NCBI GenBank assembly: GCA_035626595.1
Contig: DASPNJ010000053.1
Coordinates: 1-64,000, forward strand
DNA length: 64,000 nt
Source of the DNA: JAQGMV01 sp035626595
GTDB taxonomy: Bacteria > Pseudomonadota > Gammaproteobacteria > Burkholderiales > SG8-41
Direction: 5' to 3'
The translations under genes were made by a program, and so were the position numbers. Every line of letters starts with the position of its first letter. Position 1 is the first letter of the stretch. Below, piece after piece: positions 9,009 to 17,639 of this stretch. The notes under the pieces were generated by a model. The model was not told the origin of the DNA, ran no database searches, and saw only the letters and a program-made list of their open reading frames with translations.

Positions 9009-10619
9009 TCAGTCGGGCGCGCGCGGCCCCGACGCGCTGCGTGCGAGCCGCTTCGCGGCCCACGCGCGAAGCGCCGGGTAATCGATTTTCGCGTTGTGTC
9101 GCGCGTCGAGCGGGATGCGCTCGCACGCGATCACACGATCGACGGCCGCCCACGCGAGCTCGCGCTGGACCGCGGCGAGATCGACGGCGGCGCCGTCGAG
9201 CGGCTCGACCGCGAGCACCCGCAGTCCTTCATGCGAGAGCAGCGCCGCGCGCGCGATCCCGGGCGAGCGCAGAGCCGCGCACTCCACGGCGAACGGATGC
9301 AGGCTGCCGCGCGCGTCGTGGATAGCCGCCGACGCGCGCCCCATGAGCCACAGGCGCCCGCGCGCGTCGAGGTAACCCAGGTCACCGGTGCGATGCCAGC
9401 GGCCGCCCGCCACGTCGAATTTGGTTTCGGCGTCGCCCGCCCCATGCAGATACCCCCGGACCACGTGGTCACCGCTCACGACGATCTCGCCCGTGTCGCC
9501 CGGCGGCAGCTTGAGTGCTTCGAAACCTGCGAGCGTTTGCGGCGCAATGGCCTGGCCCCATTGGTTACGCACGACGGCGAGCTCGATCTCCTCGACCGGC
9601 GTGCCGGTGAGGAGCCCCGCGCCGCGACTCATCGCGTCGAGGTCCGCGCCGTCGATCTCGCGCGCATCGACGTGTGCGATCGGTTCGGCCTCCGTGGAAC
9701 CGTAGACCGCGACGAATCGCCCGCTTTTCATCGCACGCTGCGCGCGCTCGATGAGCCGCGGATAGACCGGCGCACCGCCGACGAAGACGTGCCGCAGCGC
9801 GCCGAGCGAGCGGCCGTGAGCTTCGCAGTGGTCGAGCAGGCGCTCGATGAACGCCGGGGATGCCGCGGTGCGTTCCGGCTCGAGCGCGTCGATCTGGCGC
9901 ATGACGCGCGCCGCATCGATGCGGCCGGGATAGCGCAGGTCGGCGTCGGGGATGACGCTCGTCAGCCCTGAGGCGAGGTTCGCGAGCAGGAAGACCGGCA
10001 GCGTCGTGAGGTCCGTTTCACCCGCGCGGTATTCGAGCGTGCGCTCGAGCACGCGGTGCTGCGCGATGAGAAAGCCGTGCGTGCGCACGATGCTTTTGGG
10101 TTGTCCGGTGCTGCCGCTGGTGAAGGTGATGAGCGCCGGATCATCCGGCGTACACGGTGCGATCGCACCCGCTACGCCGTGCGTGTCGGCCGGCCACAGG
10201 TTGCGCGCGCCGGGCACCCAGCCGCCGCTTGCGAGCTTGCGCGGGATCGCGTTGACCGCCGGCACGAGCAGGCGCAGCAGGTGAGCCTTGGGCGTGCCGA
10301 GAAAAGCCTGCGGCGGGTAGAGCGCGCAGCAGCGCGCGATCTGGGCACGCCCCGCCGATGGATCGACGAATATCGCGACGAGTCCCGCGCGGAACGCACC
10401 GATCAGCGCCGCGTAGAGCTCCATCGACATGGGCTGAAAGACGAGCATCGCATCGCCTTTCTGGAGTCCGGAAATCGCGTACGTGCGGGCAGCGTGTGCC
10501 GCCCGCGCGTCCAGCTCGGCGAAAGACGTGCGGCGATACGCGCCGCGGTGCACGTCGATGATCGCGTCGCGCGCCGGAGTGCGTGCCGCCTGTCGGCTGA
10601 GGATCTCCGCGATGTTCAA
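9009..10619 (-). CDS. OleC-like AMP-forming acyl ligase / beta-lactone synthetase family protein
   Basis: ANL-superfamily enzyme of 536 residues. It has the P-loop TFTSGSTGQPKS (about 168-180), the YGSTEAEP motif, the hinge region HRTGDLGYLDARGRLWLMGR and a C-terminal catalytic-lysine motif RHNAKIDYPALRAWA. The N-terminal half (VDPSAGRAQIARC..PQAFLGTPKAH) and the RHNAKI tail resemble OleC, which turns beta-hydroxy acids into beta-lactones, more than ordinary fatty acyl-CoA ligases. The start is TTG with AAGGA about 10 nt upstream. Last gene of the HMG-CoA reductase cluster, 13 nt after the GNAT gene. The substrate is unknown, and a plain acyl-CoA or acyl-adenylate ligase remains possible. Confidence 0.78.
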   Translation of the reverse strand: MNIAEILSRQAARTPARDAIIDVHRGAYRRTSFAELDARAAHAARTYAISGLQKGDAMLVFQPMSMELYAALIGAFRAGLVAIFVDPSAGRAQIARCCALYPPQAFLGTPKAHLLRLLVPAVNAIPRKLASGGWVPGARNLWPADTHGVAGAIAPCTPDDPALITFTSGSTGQPKSIVRTHGFLIAQHRVLERTLEYRAGETDLTTLPVFLLANLASGLTSVIPDADLRYPGRIDAARVMRQIDALEPERTAASPAFIERLLDHCEAHGRSLGALRHVFVGGAPVYPRLIERAQRAMKSGRFVAVYGSTEAEPIAHVDAREIDGADLDAMSRGAGLLTGTPVEEIELAVVRNQWGQAIAPQTLAGFEALKLPPGDTGEIVVSGDHVVRGYLHGAGDAETKFDVAGGRWHRTGDLGYLDARGRLWLMGRASAAIHDARGSLHPFAVECAALRSPGIARAALLSHEGLRVLAVEPLDGAAVDLAAVQRELAWAAVDRVIACERIPLDARHNAKIDYPALRAWAAKRLARSASGPRAPD

Positions 10620-10632
10620 CGCGGGCGCGTCC

Positions 10633-11625
10633 TTACGCGAGATTGCGTGCGAAGAGCGTGTAGCGACGCATCACGCGCGAATAGCGCCGGCTCACGTTCG
10701 CCGAGTTGTTCTCGTCGTGCATGAGGGCGTGCACCGCGCGCGTATAACCCATCGCGTGCGCCGCCTCGTGCACTCGCGCGACGAGGCACACACCGAGGCC
10801 CGCGTGCCGCCGTCCGCCCGCGACGGCGACCGTCTTCACGATGATCGTGCGCGGCTCCGCCCCGCGCTGTTTTTCATTCCAGTCCGGCAGCGCGAACACA
10901 TAGCCCACAACCTCGCCTTCGCATTCCGCGATCAGCACGAGCCCGGGATGGACGTAGCCGCGGATCGGCACGTACTGCTGCAGGAAATCGCTCTCCGCGA
11001 GCGGCGTGTAGAGAAAGTTCCCCGCGAAGCTGACAGCAGACAACGCATGGATGCGCTTTAGCTCCGCTTCGAATTCGTCGAGCTTCAGCGGCCGGATGGC
11101 CACACCGTTGCGCGCGAGGCGCGCGCACGCTGCGGCCGCGCGCGGGTCCGGCTCGCTCAGGTCCTCGCATAGTGCAGAGTGATAGCTCGCCAGGGGCTCG
11201 AACCCACACGCGCCGAAATGCGCCGGCCATTCCGGCGGCTGCCACGGCTCGAGCAGAAATGGCGGCGCGTCGCCGCGATCGGTCACGAACCGATATGAAC
11301 GCCAGGTGTTGCCGTCCATGGGCCCCACGGCCAGCGCCGTTCCGGCGCGGCGAAGCTCGTCGCACGCCGCCTCGATCACACGCGCCCCCGACGCCGCGTC
11401 GGCCGCGGCGTAATGCCCGACCGCACCGACACGGTTACCGTCGAGCCGCGGCGTCGAGCGCCACCACGTCGAGCAGCGCGCGAGCAATCGGCGCCGGTCG
11501 AGCAGCATCCAGTGTGACTCGGGCGCGTGACGCGCAAGCAACTGCGCATCCAGCGCGCGCACCTCACCTTCGAGGTCGCTCAGACGAAACCCTTCGGTCG
11601 CCTCGATTCTGACGAGCTCGGGCAT
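10633..11625 (-). CDS. GNAT-family acyltransferase
   Basis: A 330-residue protein whose C-terminal part shows acetyl-CoA-binding features (TIIVKTVAVAGGRRHAGLGVCLVARVHEAA, quoted in part: VKTVAVAG, RRHAGLG) and the closing YTLFARNLA. The N-terminal half has no motif I can name, though it is GNAT-like in hydrophobic pattern, so this may be a tandem-GNAT protein. The ATG at 11625 overlaps the stop of the lipid-kinase gene (ATGA). Context suggests it acylates an amine or CoA-linked intermediate of the cluster; that is inference. Confidence 0.7.
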   Translation of the reverse strand: MPELVRIEATEGFRLSDLEGEVRALDAQLLARHAPESHWMLLDRRRLLARCSTWWRSTPRLDGNRVGAVGHYAAADAASGARVIEAACDELRRAGTALAVGPMDGNTWRSYRFVTDRGDAPPFLLEPWQPPEWPAHFGACGFEPLASYHSALCEDLSEPDPRAAAACARLARNGVAIRPLKLDEFEAELKRIHALSAVSFAGNFLYTPLAESDFLQQYVPIRGYVHPGLVLIAECEGEVVGYVFALPDWNEKQRGAEPRTIIVKTVAVAGGRRHAGLGVCLVARVHEAAHAMGYTRAVHALMHDENNSANVSRRYSRVMRRYTLFARNLA

Positions 11626-12959
11626 CAGACGAGCGCCGTCCAGGCCGGCACCGCTGCAACGGTCGCGGCGCCGCCGATCGCCGCATGCAGCGCCCAGCGG
11701 TGTCCCCCAGCCGATTTCGCGAGCCGGCGCTTGAGCAGCAGAAAAGCGCTCACGGCGAGCGCGGTCAACGGCAATGCCGCGGCGGCGAGCACCAACGCAG
11801 CATCGCGTTGAGCGCTCAAGAGAACGAACGGCGTGAACATGACCGCCCACGCGATCGCGCTGCTGTAGACGGGATGCCGCCGCGACGAGCCGCGTGAAAA
11901 CGCGTACCGGGTCTGGATCGAGCCGATGAGCGCAAGCTGCACGGCGTAGGCGAGCGTGCTGAAGTAGACCCAGCCCGTCTGGCCGTAGCGCGCCGAAATC
12001 GCGAGCCAGACGAGGCTCGGCACCGTCACGGCGAGAACGACGTGCGCGTTGTGAAACGGCGCGGTGTTCTCATCGGTGCGCGGCCAGAGCAGCGTGTAGG
12101 TGAAAAAGCCGGTGAGCGGCGCAACGAGCCAGTGCCAGCCGCCGAGCGCCCAGGTCGCATAGCCGACGAGCGCCGCGGCGATGAGCCCGCTCTCGTCGAG
12201 CGTGGTGCGCTTGCGCCATACGAGCACCGCGAATGACAGCGCGATCAACACGGCGAGCCGCTGCGCGAGCTCGACGGCGTCCTGCCCGAGATAGCGCTGC
12301 AGCAGGAGGTAACCGAACAGCGGAATGAAGAGATTGTCGAGCCCCCGCCACGAGATCGCCTCCACCAGCATGATGACGATGCCCATGAGCACGCCGATCA
12401 GCAGGCTCTCGATGCGCCCCGTGTCGGTGAAAAGCAGCACCGGCACGTGCGTGCTCAAGAACGCGACGGCGAAGAACGCAGCGGAGCCCTCGATGCTCTT
12501 GAGGCCGTCGGGCGTCGCATAGCGCACCGAGCCATAGCGCACGCCGATCAGCGCAGCGGTCGCGTCGGCGAGCGTGAGCATCAGGATCGGCACCCCGAAG
12601 CGCACCGGATCGCCGTTCGTCACGAAAAAAAGCACGCACACCGCGAGCGGAAAGCAGATCTCGCCCCATGATTCGCGCGACACCCCGTGCACCGCACCGC
12701 CGAGCGCACCGCGCAGCGCGCGCACGCGCCGTATGGCGAGCAGCAGCGCGATGCTGAGCGCCGCGAGGACAGCGACCGGCCACGCGCGATCGAAGATGAA
12801 CGGAAACGTGAGCACCGCGAAGCCCATCGCGACGTGCAGCAGCTTGCGCGCGACTTCGGGGTGTAGATTCAGCCGCCGCTGGCAGGCTTGCAGCACGCCC
12901 AGACAGGTGCCGAGCGCCACGAGCACGAGCGATATCGCGAGCACCGGATGGACGCTCAC
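11625..12959 (-). CDS. CTP-dependent lipid-alcohol kinase (VTE5/SEC59/DGK1 type), possibly with a DUF92-like second half
   Basis: A 444-residue polytopic membrane protein. The N-terminal half has RKLLHVAMGF (about 30-39) and the family signature LTLADATAALIGVRYG followed by KSIEGSAAFF, as in phytol, dolichol and diacylglycerol kinases that use CTP. The second half contains ESGLIAAALVGYATWALGGW, which resembles the DUF92/TMEM19 family (plant phytyl-phosphate kinase VTE6) by pattern only. The start is a GTG overlapping the previous stop (GTGA). A phosphatidate cytidylyltransferase label is the usual alternative. The substrate, perhaps a polyprenol or phytol-like alcohol, is inferred from UbiA and HMG-CoA reductase in the same operon. 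Confidence 0.72.
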   Translation of the reverse strand: MSVHPVLAISLVLVALGTCLGVLQACQRRLNLHPEVARKLLHVAMGFAVLTFPFIFDRAWPVAVLAALSIALLLAIRRVRALRGALGGAVHGVSRESWGEICFPLAVCVLFFVTNGDPVRFGVPILMLTLADATAALIGVRYGSVRYATPDGLKSIEGSAAFFAVAFLSTHVPVLLFTDTGRIESLLIGVLMGIVIMLVEAISWRGLDNLFIPLFGYLLLQRYLGQDAVELAQRLAVLIALSFAVLVWRKRTTLDESGLIAAALVGYATWALGGWHWLVAPLTGFFTYTLLWPRTDENTAPFHNAHVVLAVTVPSLVWLAISARYGQTGWVYFSTLAYAVQLALIGSIQTRYAFSRGSSRRHPVYSSAIAWAVMFTPFVLLSAQRDAALVLAAAALPLTALAVSAFLLLKRRLAKSAGGHRWALHAAIGGAATVAAVPAWTALV

Positions 12960-14053
12960 GCGACCTCCTCGATGACCAGTGCGCTGTAGAAGAACGCCTT
13001 GTCGCGCGCGAAGAGCCGCTGCGCGAGGTCCGTGAGCGGCTTCAGCCGGTCTGCGAGCGCTTCGGGCCGGCTCCGCGGCGCCAGCATGTTCCAGTAGGCG
13101 AGCCGTCCACCGCTGCGGCCCGACTGCGCAAGGCGCTCCAGCAGCGCGCGCGTGCCCTCCGGCGACATGTACTCGAAGATGTCGCTCAGGTTGTAGCGGT
13201 CCACGGCACGCGACCCGAGCTCGTCGAGCGAGGCTTCGAGCGAGCCCTGCCGCCACTCCAGCCGATCGAGGTGACTGCGAATCGCGTCGAAGTTCTCCGC
13301 CCGCAGCGCGAACGGCAGCGCCGCGCCGTGCGTGCCGGTGAGTATCCAGCTGAGATACGGATTGTCCGCCGGTGAGAGCTCGGTGAGCGCGTAACGCGTG
13401 CGCTCGAGAATCCGATCGGCTACCGACCCTTCCACGTAATCGAAGAACGCCTTGTCGCGCCCGAGCCGGCCCATCACGAAACGCGAGAAGAACAGGCGGA
13501 ACAGCAGCCGCCAGCGCCACGTGTTCCAGCGCTCGGCATAGAAACGCCGCCGCGCGTCCGCCGATCGCGGCTCGAGCAGCGCCTGCACGCTCGCACGGCC
13601 GTGCACGAGCGGCAGCACGCGTTCCCGAAAGACCTGGAAGTAGCGCTCGAACCTGCCCGCGCTGCCGACGCCGCGGCGAACAGCCTCCGCGTTCGCGTCC
13701 CAGAACGCGCGGGCTTGCGGCGAAAGCAGCGTGCGGCAGCGCTCGTAAAGCGCCGATCGCCGCGCGCTCGGACGCGAACCGATCAGCTCCAGCAGCTCCG
13801 CGTGCTCGAGCACGCGATACGCGGCAACGCGCAACTCGAGACACGCGAGCTGCGCGGCACTTAAGTCGAGCGCGATCACCCGCGAGGGTGCGCGCGCGAG
13901 CAGCGCGAGCGTGTTGTCCCCTGCGGAAGCAATAGATACGCACACGTCACCGGGCTTGACGTCGAGCGCGTCGACGAGAACGTCGGCGTCCTCCCAGCAT
14001 TGCGCGTAACGGACCGCGGTGAACTCGGCCCGGGCTTCGACTTCGCTTTTCAT
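12956..14053 (-). CDS. DUF3419 / BtaA-like S-adenosylmethionine 3-amino-3-carboxypropyl transferase
   Basis: A 365-residue protein opening with TAVRYAQCWEDADVLVDAL and a SAM-binding motif CVSIASAGDNTLALLARAP followed by an acidic strand end (VIALDLSAAQ). These are DUF3419 features. The characterised member BtaA moves the aminocarboxypropyl group of SAM onto diacylglycerol for betaine lipids. Further conserved pieces are RWNTWRWRLLFRLFFSR, NPYLSWILTG and NLSDIFEYM. No BtaB N-methyltransferase is nearby, so a finished betaine lipid is not implied. Start ATG 14053 overlaps the previous stop (ATGA). Confidence 0.8.
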   Translation of the reverse strand: MKSEVEARAEFTAVRYAQCWEDADVLVDALDVKPGDVCVSIASAGDNTLALLARAPSRVIALDLSAAQLACLELRVAAYRVLEHAELLELIGSRPSARRSALYERCRTLLSPQARAFWDANAEAVRRGVGSAGRFERYFQVFRERVLPLVHGRASVQALLEPRSADARRRFYAERWNTWRWRLLFRLFFSRFVMGRLGRDKAFFDYVEGSVADRILERTRYALTELSPADNPYLSWILTGTHGAALPFALRAENFDAIRSHLDRLEWRQGSLEASLDELGSRAVDRYNLSDIFEYMSPEGTRALLERLAQSGRSGGRLAYWNMLAPRSRPEALADRLKPLTDLAQRLFARDKAFFYSALVIEEVA

Positions 14054-16719
14054 GCCGCAGCGGCCGCCACAGCCTGCGCGGGCGGCGCTGCGATCCGGCG
14101 CGCAATGCCGGCGGCGCCGTCGAGCTCGACCCAGTCGCCGTCCGAGAGCCAGCGCGTGACGCCCGGCAGCGAAACGATCGCGGGTATGCCCATTTCGCGC
14201 GCGACGATCGCCGAGTGCGAGAGCAGGCTCCCGCGCTCGACGAGCAATCCCGAGCACGCCGGGAAGAGCATGATCCAGCCGGGATCGGTGCGCTCCGCGA
14301 CCAGGATCTCGCCCTTGTGGATGACGGCGCCGCGCGGATCGCGGATCACGCGCACGGGCCCGCGCACGAGACCGGGACAGCAGCCGATACCGCGCCGCTC
14401 CTCGCCCGTCTGCGCAGCGGCAGGCGGGGCCTCGAATGTATTCCCCTGATGTACCGCGCCGAACGTTTCGAAGCGATCAGCCGGCGCCGGACCGTCGCGA
14501 TACGCGTCGAATTCGCGGCGCCGCAATGCGACCAGCGCGCGGAAGTCGCTCGTGGTCGTGCTGCCCTCCACCCAGCCGAGGATCTCCTCGACCTCGAGAT
14601 AGAACACGTCGCGCGCATCGTCGAGCGCGCCGTGCGCGTAGAGCCTGCGGCCCAGCTCGACGAAGAGGCGCCGCACGCGGCCGAACAGGCGCGTGCGCTC
14701 GAAGCGCAGGTTCTCGCGATCGCGCACGCGCGCTCTCGCGTTCGCGAGCACCCATGCGAACACGCGGCGCTTGACTGGGCTTGCCGCGAGCGCCGTTGCG
14801 ACGCGCGTTTCGGCACCGGCGCGGAGCTTGCGTTCGATGTCCGATTCGGCGCGCTCGCCTGTATCGTGCGTCGCAAGCTGACCCACCGCCCGGAACAGCG
14901 TGAGCGGATCGTCGTGCAGCGTCGCGCTCTCGAGCTTGAGCTCCTCCATGCAGCGGTCGCCGAAGCGCGCGAGGTATTCCTGGTACGCCTCGTTGAATTT
15001 CGGGTAAGCCGGCAGCGCGGCGCGTATGTCCGCCGGCGATGCTTCGTTGAGCAGCCGCACGAGTGCCGGATCGCGCGACGCGAGCTGCGCCATCGTTTTG
15101 ACGCGCTTCGCCGGCTCCGCCGAGATCATGCCGCCTTCACCGCACAGCAGATCGTTCTGGAGCGTGCCCGCGGTGTCGCCGCACCACGTCTGCGCCAGCT
15201 TGCGCAGCATCCCATAGAAGATCATCGCGAAAAAATCGTTGACGAGCGGCGCGTCCCAGCGGGTGAGCAGCCGCCGCTCGAGCTCGCGGTAGGCCGCAGC
15301 GAGCTGATCGGCGCGCATGGCTTCCAGGGGCATGGCGGGAGGCGCGAGCGCGAGATTCAGCCGCTCGTAGAAGTTTCGGATATTGCGTGGCAGGCGCACG
15401 TGATGAAGCCCGAGCGCAGCAACGCTGCGCGCGAGATAAAGCGCATCGAGCGCGCGGGCGGCCGTGCCGGCGCTTTCCAGCTCGCTCAGCACGCTCTGCG
15501 GCATCGGCTCTTTCACGCCCATCATCTGCTCCATGAACGTGCGGTTCACCGTGAAACCGGGGAGCAGCGCGAGCACGCGGTACCAGTTGAGCAGGTTGTA
15601 GTACACGCGGCCGCGAATCAGCCCGAGCATGTGGCGGAAGGTGTTGTCGTGCGCCTCGATCTTCGAAGCCGGAACGGCGAGCATGCGGCAGAACTGGCGG
15701 TACACCTCCTCATAGGCGCGGCGGGCGAACGAGAACGTGAGCGGCGTCGTCACACCGCCGTAGCTTTCGGCGATATTGCTGTTGTCCCAGATCACGCGTT
15801 CGCCGTCGGGGTCCGGACGCTGCGCGAGCGAGGTGATCGGCCGCGACTGCAGCAGGTAGAGCCTGCCGTCCGCGATCGCCCACTCGATGTCCTGCGGCCT
15901 GCCGAAATAGTTCTCTGCGCGCGATGCGAGCTCGGCGACCGCGAGGATTTCTTCATCCGTGAGCGCCGGGGCGCCCTGAAGCTCGGGCACGAGAGACACT
16001 GCACTCACGCCTTCCTGCGCGGCGGGGTCCTTGCGGTGCGCGATCGATTTGGTGACGATCTCGCGGCTTTCGATAGTGCCCGACGCCGCCACGCGCCACG
16101 TGTCGGCATCCGCCTCGCCGGACACGAGCGCGCTGCCCAACCCGTGCACCGCCGCGACGACGCGGACGCTCCGCCGGCCGCTCACCGGATCGACGCTGAA
16201 TGCGACACCCGCGCGCTCGGCGTCGACCATGCGCTGGATCAATACGGCAGGCGCGCGCGGCGCGAGCGGCAAGTCGTTTTCGCGCCGGTACGCGAGCACC
16301 CGCTCCGAAAATCCCGAACGCCACACGCGTGCGACGTGCTCGGCGACAGCATTCGGCGCAACGAAGAGAAAACTATCGAGCTGCCCGGCGAACGAATGCT
16401 CGGCGCCGTCTTCGTCGGCGGCCGAGGAACGCACCGCGTACTCGCCACTGTCGAGCGCGGTAAGCGCCGTCTCGATCTGCGCGCGTAAATACGGCGTGGG
16501 CTCGACACGCTCGATGCAGGCGCGAATCGCTTCGGCCGAGTTGGCTGACGCGAGCCTTTCACGCTCGTGCGGCTCGAGACTCGCCTCGAAAGCAGCGGGT
16601 GTCACGACGAACCATGCCGGCACTTCGAACCCGGCGGCCGTGAGCTCTGCAAGCGCAGCCGCCTTGCCGCCCATCTGAGCACGATCGGCTGCGGTGCCGC
16701 GTTCGAGCACCCAGCTCAT
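14050..16719 (-). CDS. Rifampin-phosphotransferase-like PEP-utilising phosphotransferase
   Basis: An 889-residue protein with three blocks: an ATP-grasp PEP/pyruvate-binding domain (about 1-310; GGKAAALAEL, YAVRSSAADEDG, GVAFSVDPVSG, DIEWAIADGRLYLLQSRPI), a long central helical region (about 330-780) and a C-terminal swivelling phosphohistidine domain with the phosphate-carrying His at about 835 (LLSHSAIVAREMGIPA). The PEP-binding barrel of PEP synthase is absent. This order and length match rifampin phosphotransferase, where the central region binds the acceptor hydroxyl. Here the acceptor is unknown; in context it may be a lipid or pathway intermediate. Coupled to both neighbours by ATGA overlaps. 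Confidence 0.8.
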   Translation of the reverse strand: MSWVLERGTAADRAQMGGKAAALAELTAAGFEVPAWFVVTPAAFEASLEPHERERLASANSAEAIRACIERVEPTPYLRAQIETALTALDSGEYAVRSSAADEDGAEHSFAGQLDSFLFVAPNAVAEHVARVWRSGFSERVLAYRRENDLPLAPRAPAVLIQRMVDAERAGVAFSVDPVSGRRSVRVVAAVHGLGSALVSGEADADTWRVAASGTIESREIVTKSIAHRKDPAAQEGVSAVSLVPELQGAPALTDEEILAVAELASRAENYFGRPQDIEWAIADGRLYLLQSRPITSLAQRPDPDGERVIWDNSNIAESYGGVTTPLTFSFARRAYEEVYRQFCRMLAVPASKIEAHDNTFRHMLGLIRGRVYYNLLNWYRVLALLPGFTVNRTFMEQMMGVKEPMPQSVLSELESAGTAARALDALYLARSVAALGLHHVRLPRNIRNFYERLNLALAPPAMPLEAMRADQLAAAYRELERRLLTRWDAPLVNDFFAMIFYGMLRKLAQTWCGDTAGTLQNDLLCGEGGMISAEPAKRVKTMAQLASRDPALVRLLNEASPADIRAALPAYPKFNEAYQEYLARFGDRCMEELKLESATLHDDPLTLFRAVGQLATHDTGERAESDIERKLRAGAETRVATALAASPVKRRVFAWVLANARARVRDRENLRFERTRLFGRVRRLFVELGRRLYAHGALDDARDVFYLEVEEILGWVEGSTTTSDFRALVALRRREFDAYRDGPAPADRFETFGAVHQGNTFEAPPAAAQTGEERRGIGCCPGLVRGPVRVIRDPRGAVIHKGEILVAERTDPGWIMLFPACSGLLVERGSLLSHSAIVAREMGIPAIVSLPGVTRWLSDGDWVELDGAAGIARRIAAPPAQAVAAAAA

Positions 16720-17639
16720 GCCCAACCCTGCTGGCGCAGGAGCAACGGCACCACGCCGATGCTCAGGTACATGCACAGCGTCCAGAGACCCGACACGAGC
16801 TCGAAGCGCTTGCCGTAACCTGCAGGCGGCGCCATCTGATAGCGCCATGCGACCCACGTTGCGGTCGCGAGCAGCAGCGCGAGCATCGCGGCGACGGGTG
16901 CGACGAAGTCGATCTCGCGCGCCGCGAGGAGCGAGCACACCGCGCACGCCGCCATCGCGCCGAGCCATGCCAATGCGCCGGTGCGGCGGCCCCAGAGCAC
17001 GCTGTACGTCTCGACGCCGCGCTCTTCATCGTGGGGCGCGCGCAGCTTGCGGCCGATCTCGATTACGACGCCGTTGAAAAAGCTCACCGCGAGAAACCAG
17101 AAGAGCCCCGCAGGCAGCGCCGCGCCCTGCGCCAACCAGTCGCATGCGGTGGCGTAGAAATCCACGAGCGGCATGATCAGCATGTGCGTCCACAAGTACG
17201 TCACCGGACGCGCCTTGAGCCAGTCGCGCGCGAAAAACTCGACGCTCATGAGCGCGAGGTACGTCCAGGCGGCGAGGAGCACCGCCACGAGCATGGGCCT
17301 GAGCCAGAGCGCCAGTCCAAGCTGCAGGCACGCCGCACCCGCGCCGAGCCAGCCGAGCTCGCGCAGCGTTACGAGCCCCCGCGGCACCGGGCGATACGGC
17401 CGATAGCGCGTGTCTTCCTCGAGATCCTTGAACTCGTCCGCGATGCGAAGCTGGAGGAAAAAGAGAAACGCCGTGACGAACGCGACGAACGCGCCGGAGG
17501 CGGCGATCGAGTGCTGGCCACGGAGCAGCGCCGAATAGCTCACGGCGGACAAACTAAAGGCCGCGATCAGCGGCCCGTGTGCGAGGATGGGAAAGCGTTC
17601 GCGCTGGTAAACGATCCAGCGGTTCGCCGCCGCGTCCAC
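16716..17639 (-). CDS. UbiA-family prenyltransferase
   Basis: A 307-residue membrane protein with about eight hydrophobic helices. The first Asp-rich motif is DEFKD at residues 68-72, followed by the family block RYRPYRPVPRGLV. The second polar loop reads RKLRAPHDEERGVETYSVLWG, in the place of the second Asp motif. UbiA enzymes transfer a prenyl group from prenyl diphosphate to an acceptor in the membrane. The sequence is not a typical 4-hydroxybenzoate or heme O synthase. The GTG start overlaps the HMG-CoA reductase stop (TAGTG). Acceptor and prenyl chain are unknown. Confidence 0.82.
   Translation of the reverse strand: MDAAANRWIVYQRERFPILAHGPLIAAFSLSAVSYSALLRGQHSIAASGAFVAFVTAFLFFLQLRIADEFKDLEEDTRYRPYRPVPRGLVTLRELGWLGAGAACLQLGLALWLRPMLVAVLLAAWTYLALMSVEFFARDWLKARPVTYLWTHMLIMPLVDFYATACDWLAQGAALPAGLFWFLAVSFFNGVVIEIGRKLRAPHDEERGVETYSVLWGRRTGALAWLGAMAACAVCSLLAAREIDFVAPVAAMLALLLATATWVAWRYQMAPPAGYGKRFELVSGLWTLCMYLSIGVVPLLLRQQGWA

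Noticed and set aside
12956..14053. Calling the operon a betaine-lipid (DGTS) locus
   Set aside because: The BtaA-like protein has no BtaB partner here, and DUF3419 includes members of unknown function.
14215..16488. 757-codon plus-strand frame opposite the Rph-like gene
   Set aside because: Antisense shadow; the Arg/Glu/His-rich composition mirrors the codon bias of the true gene.
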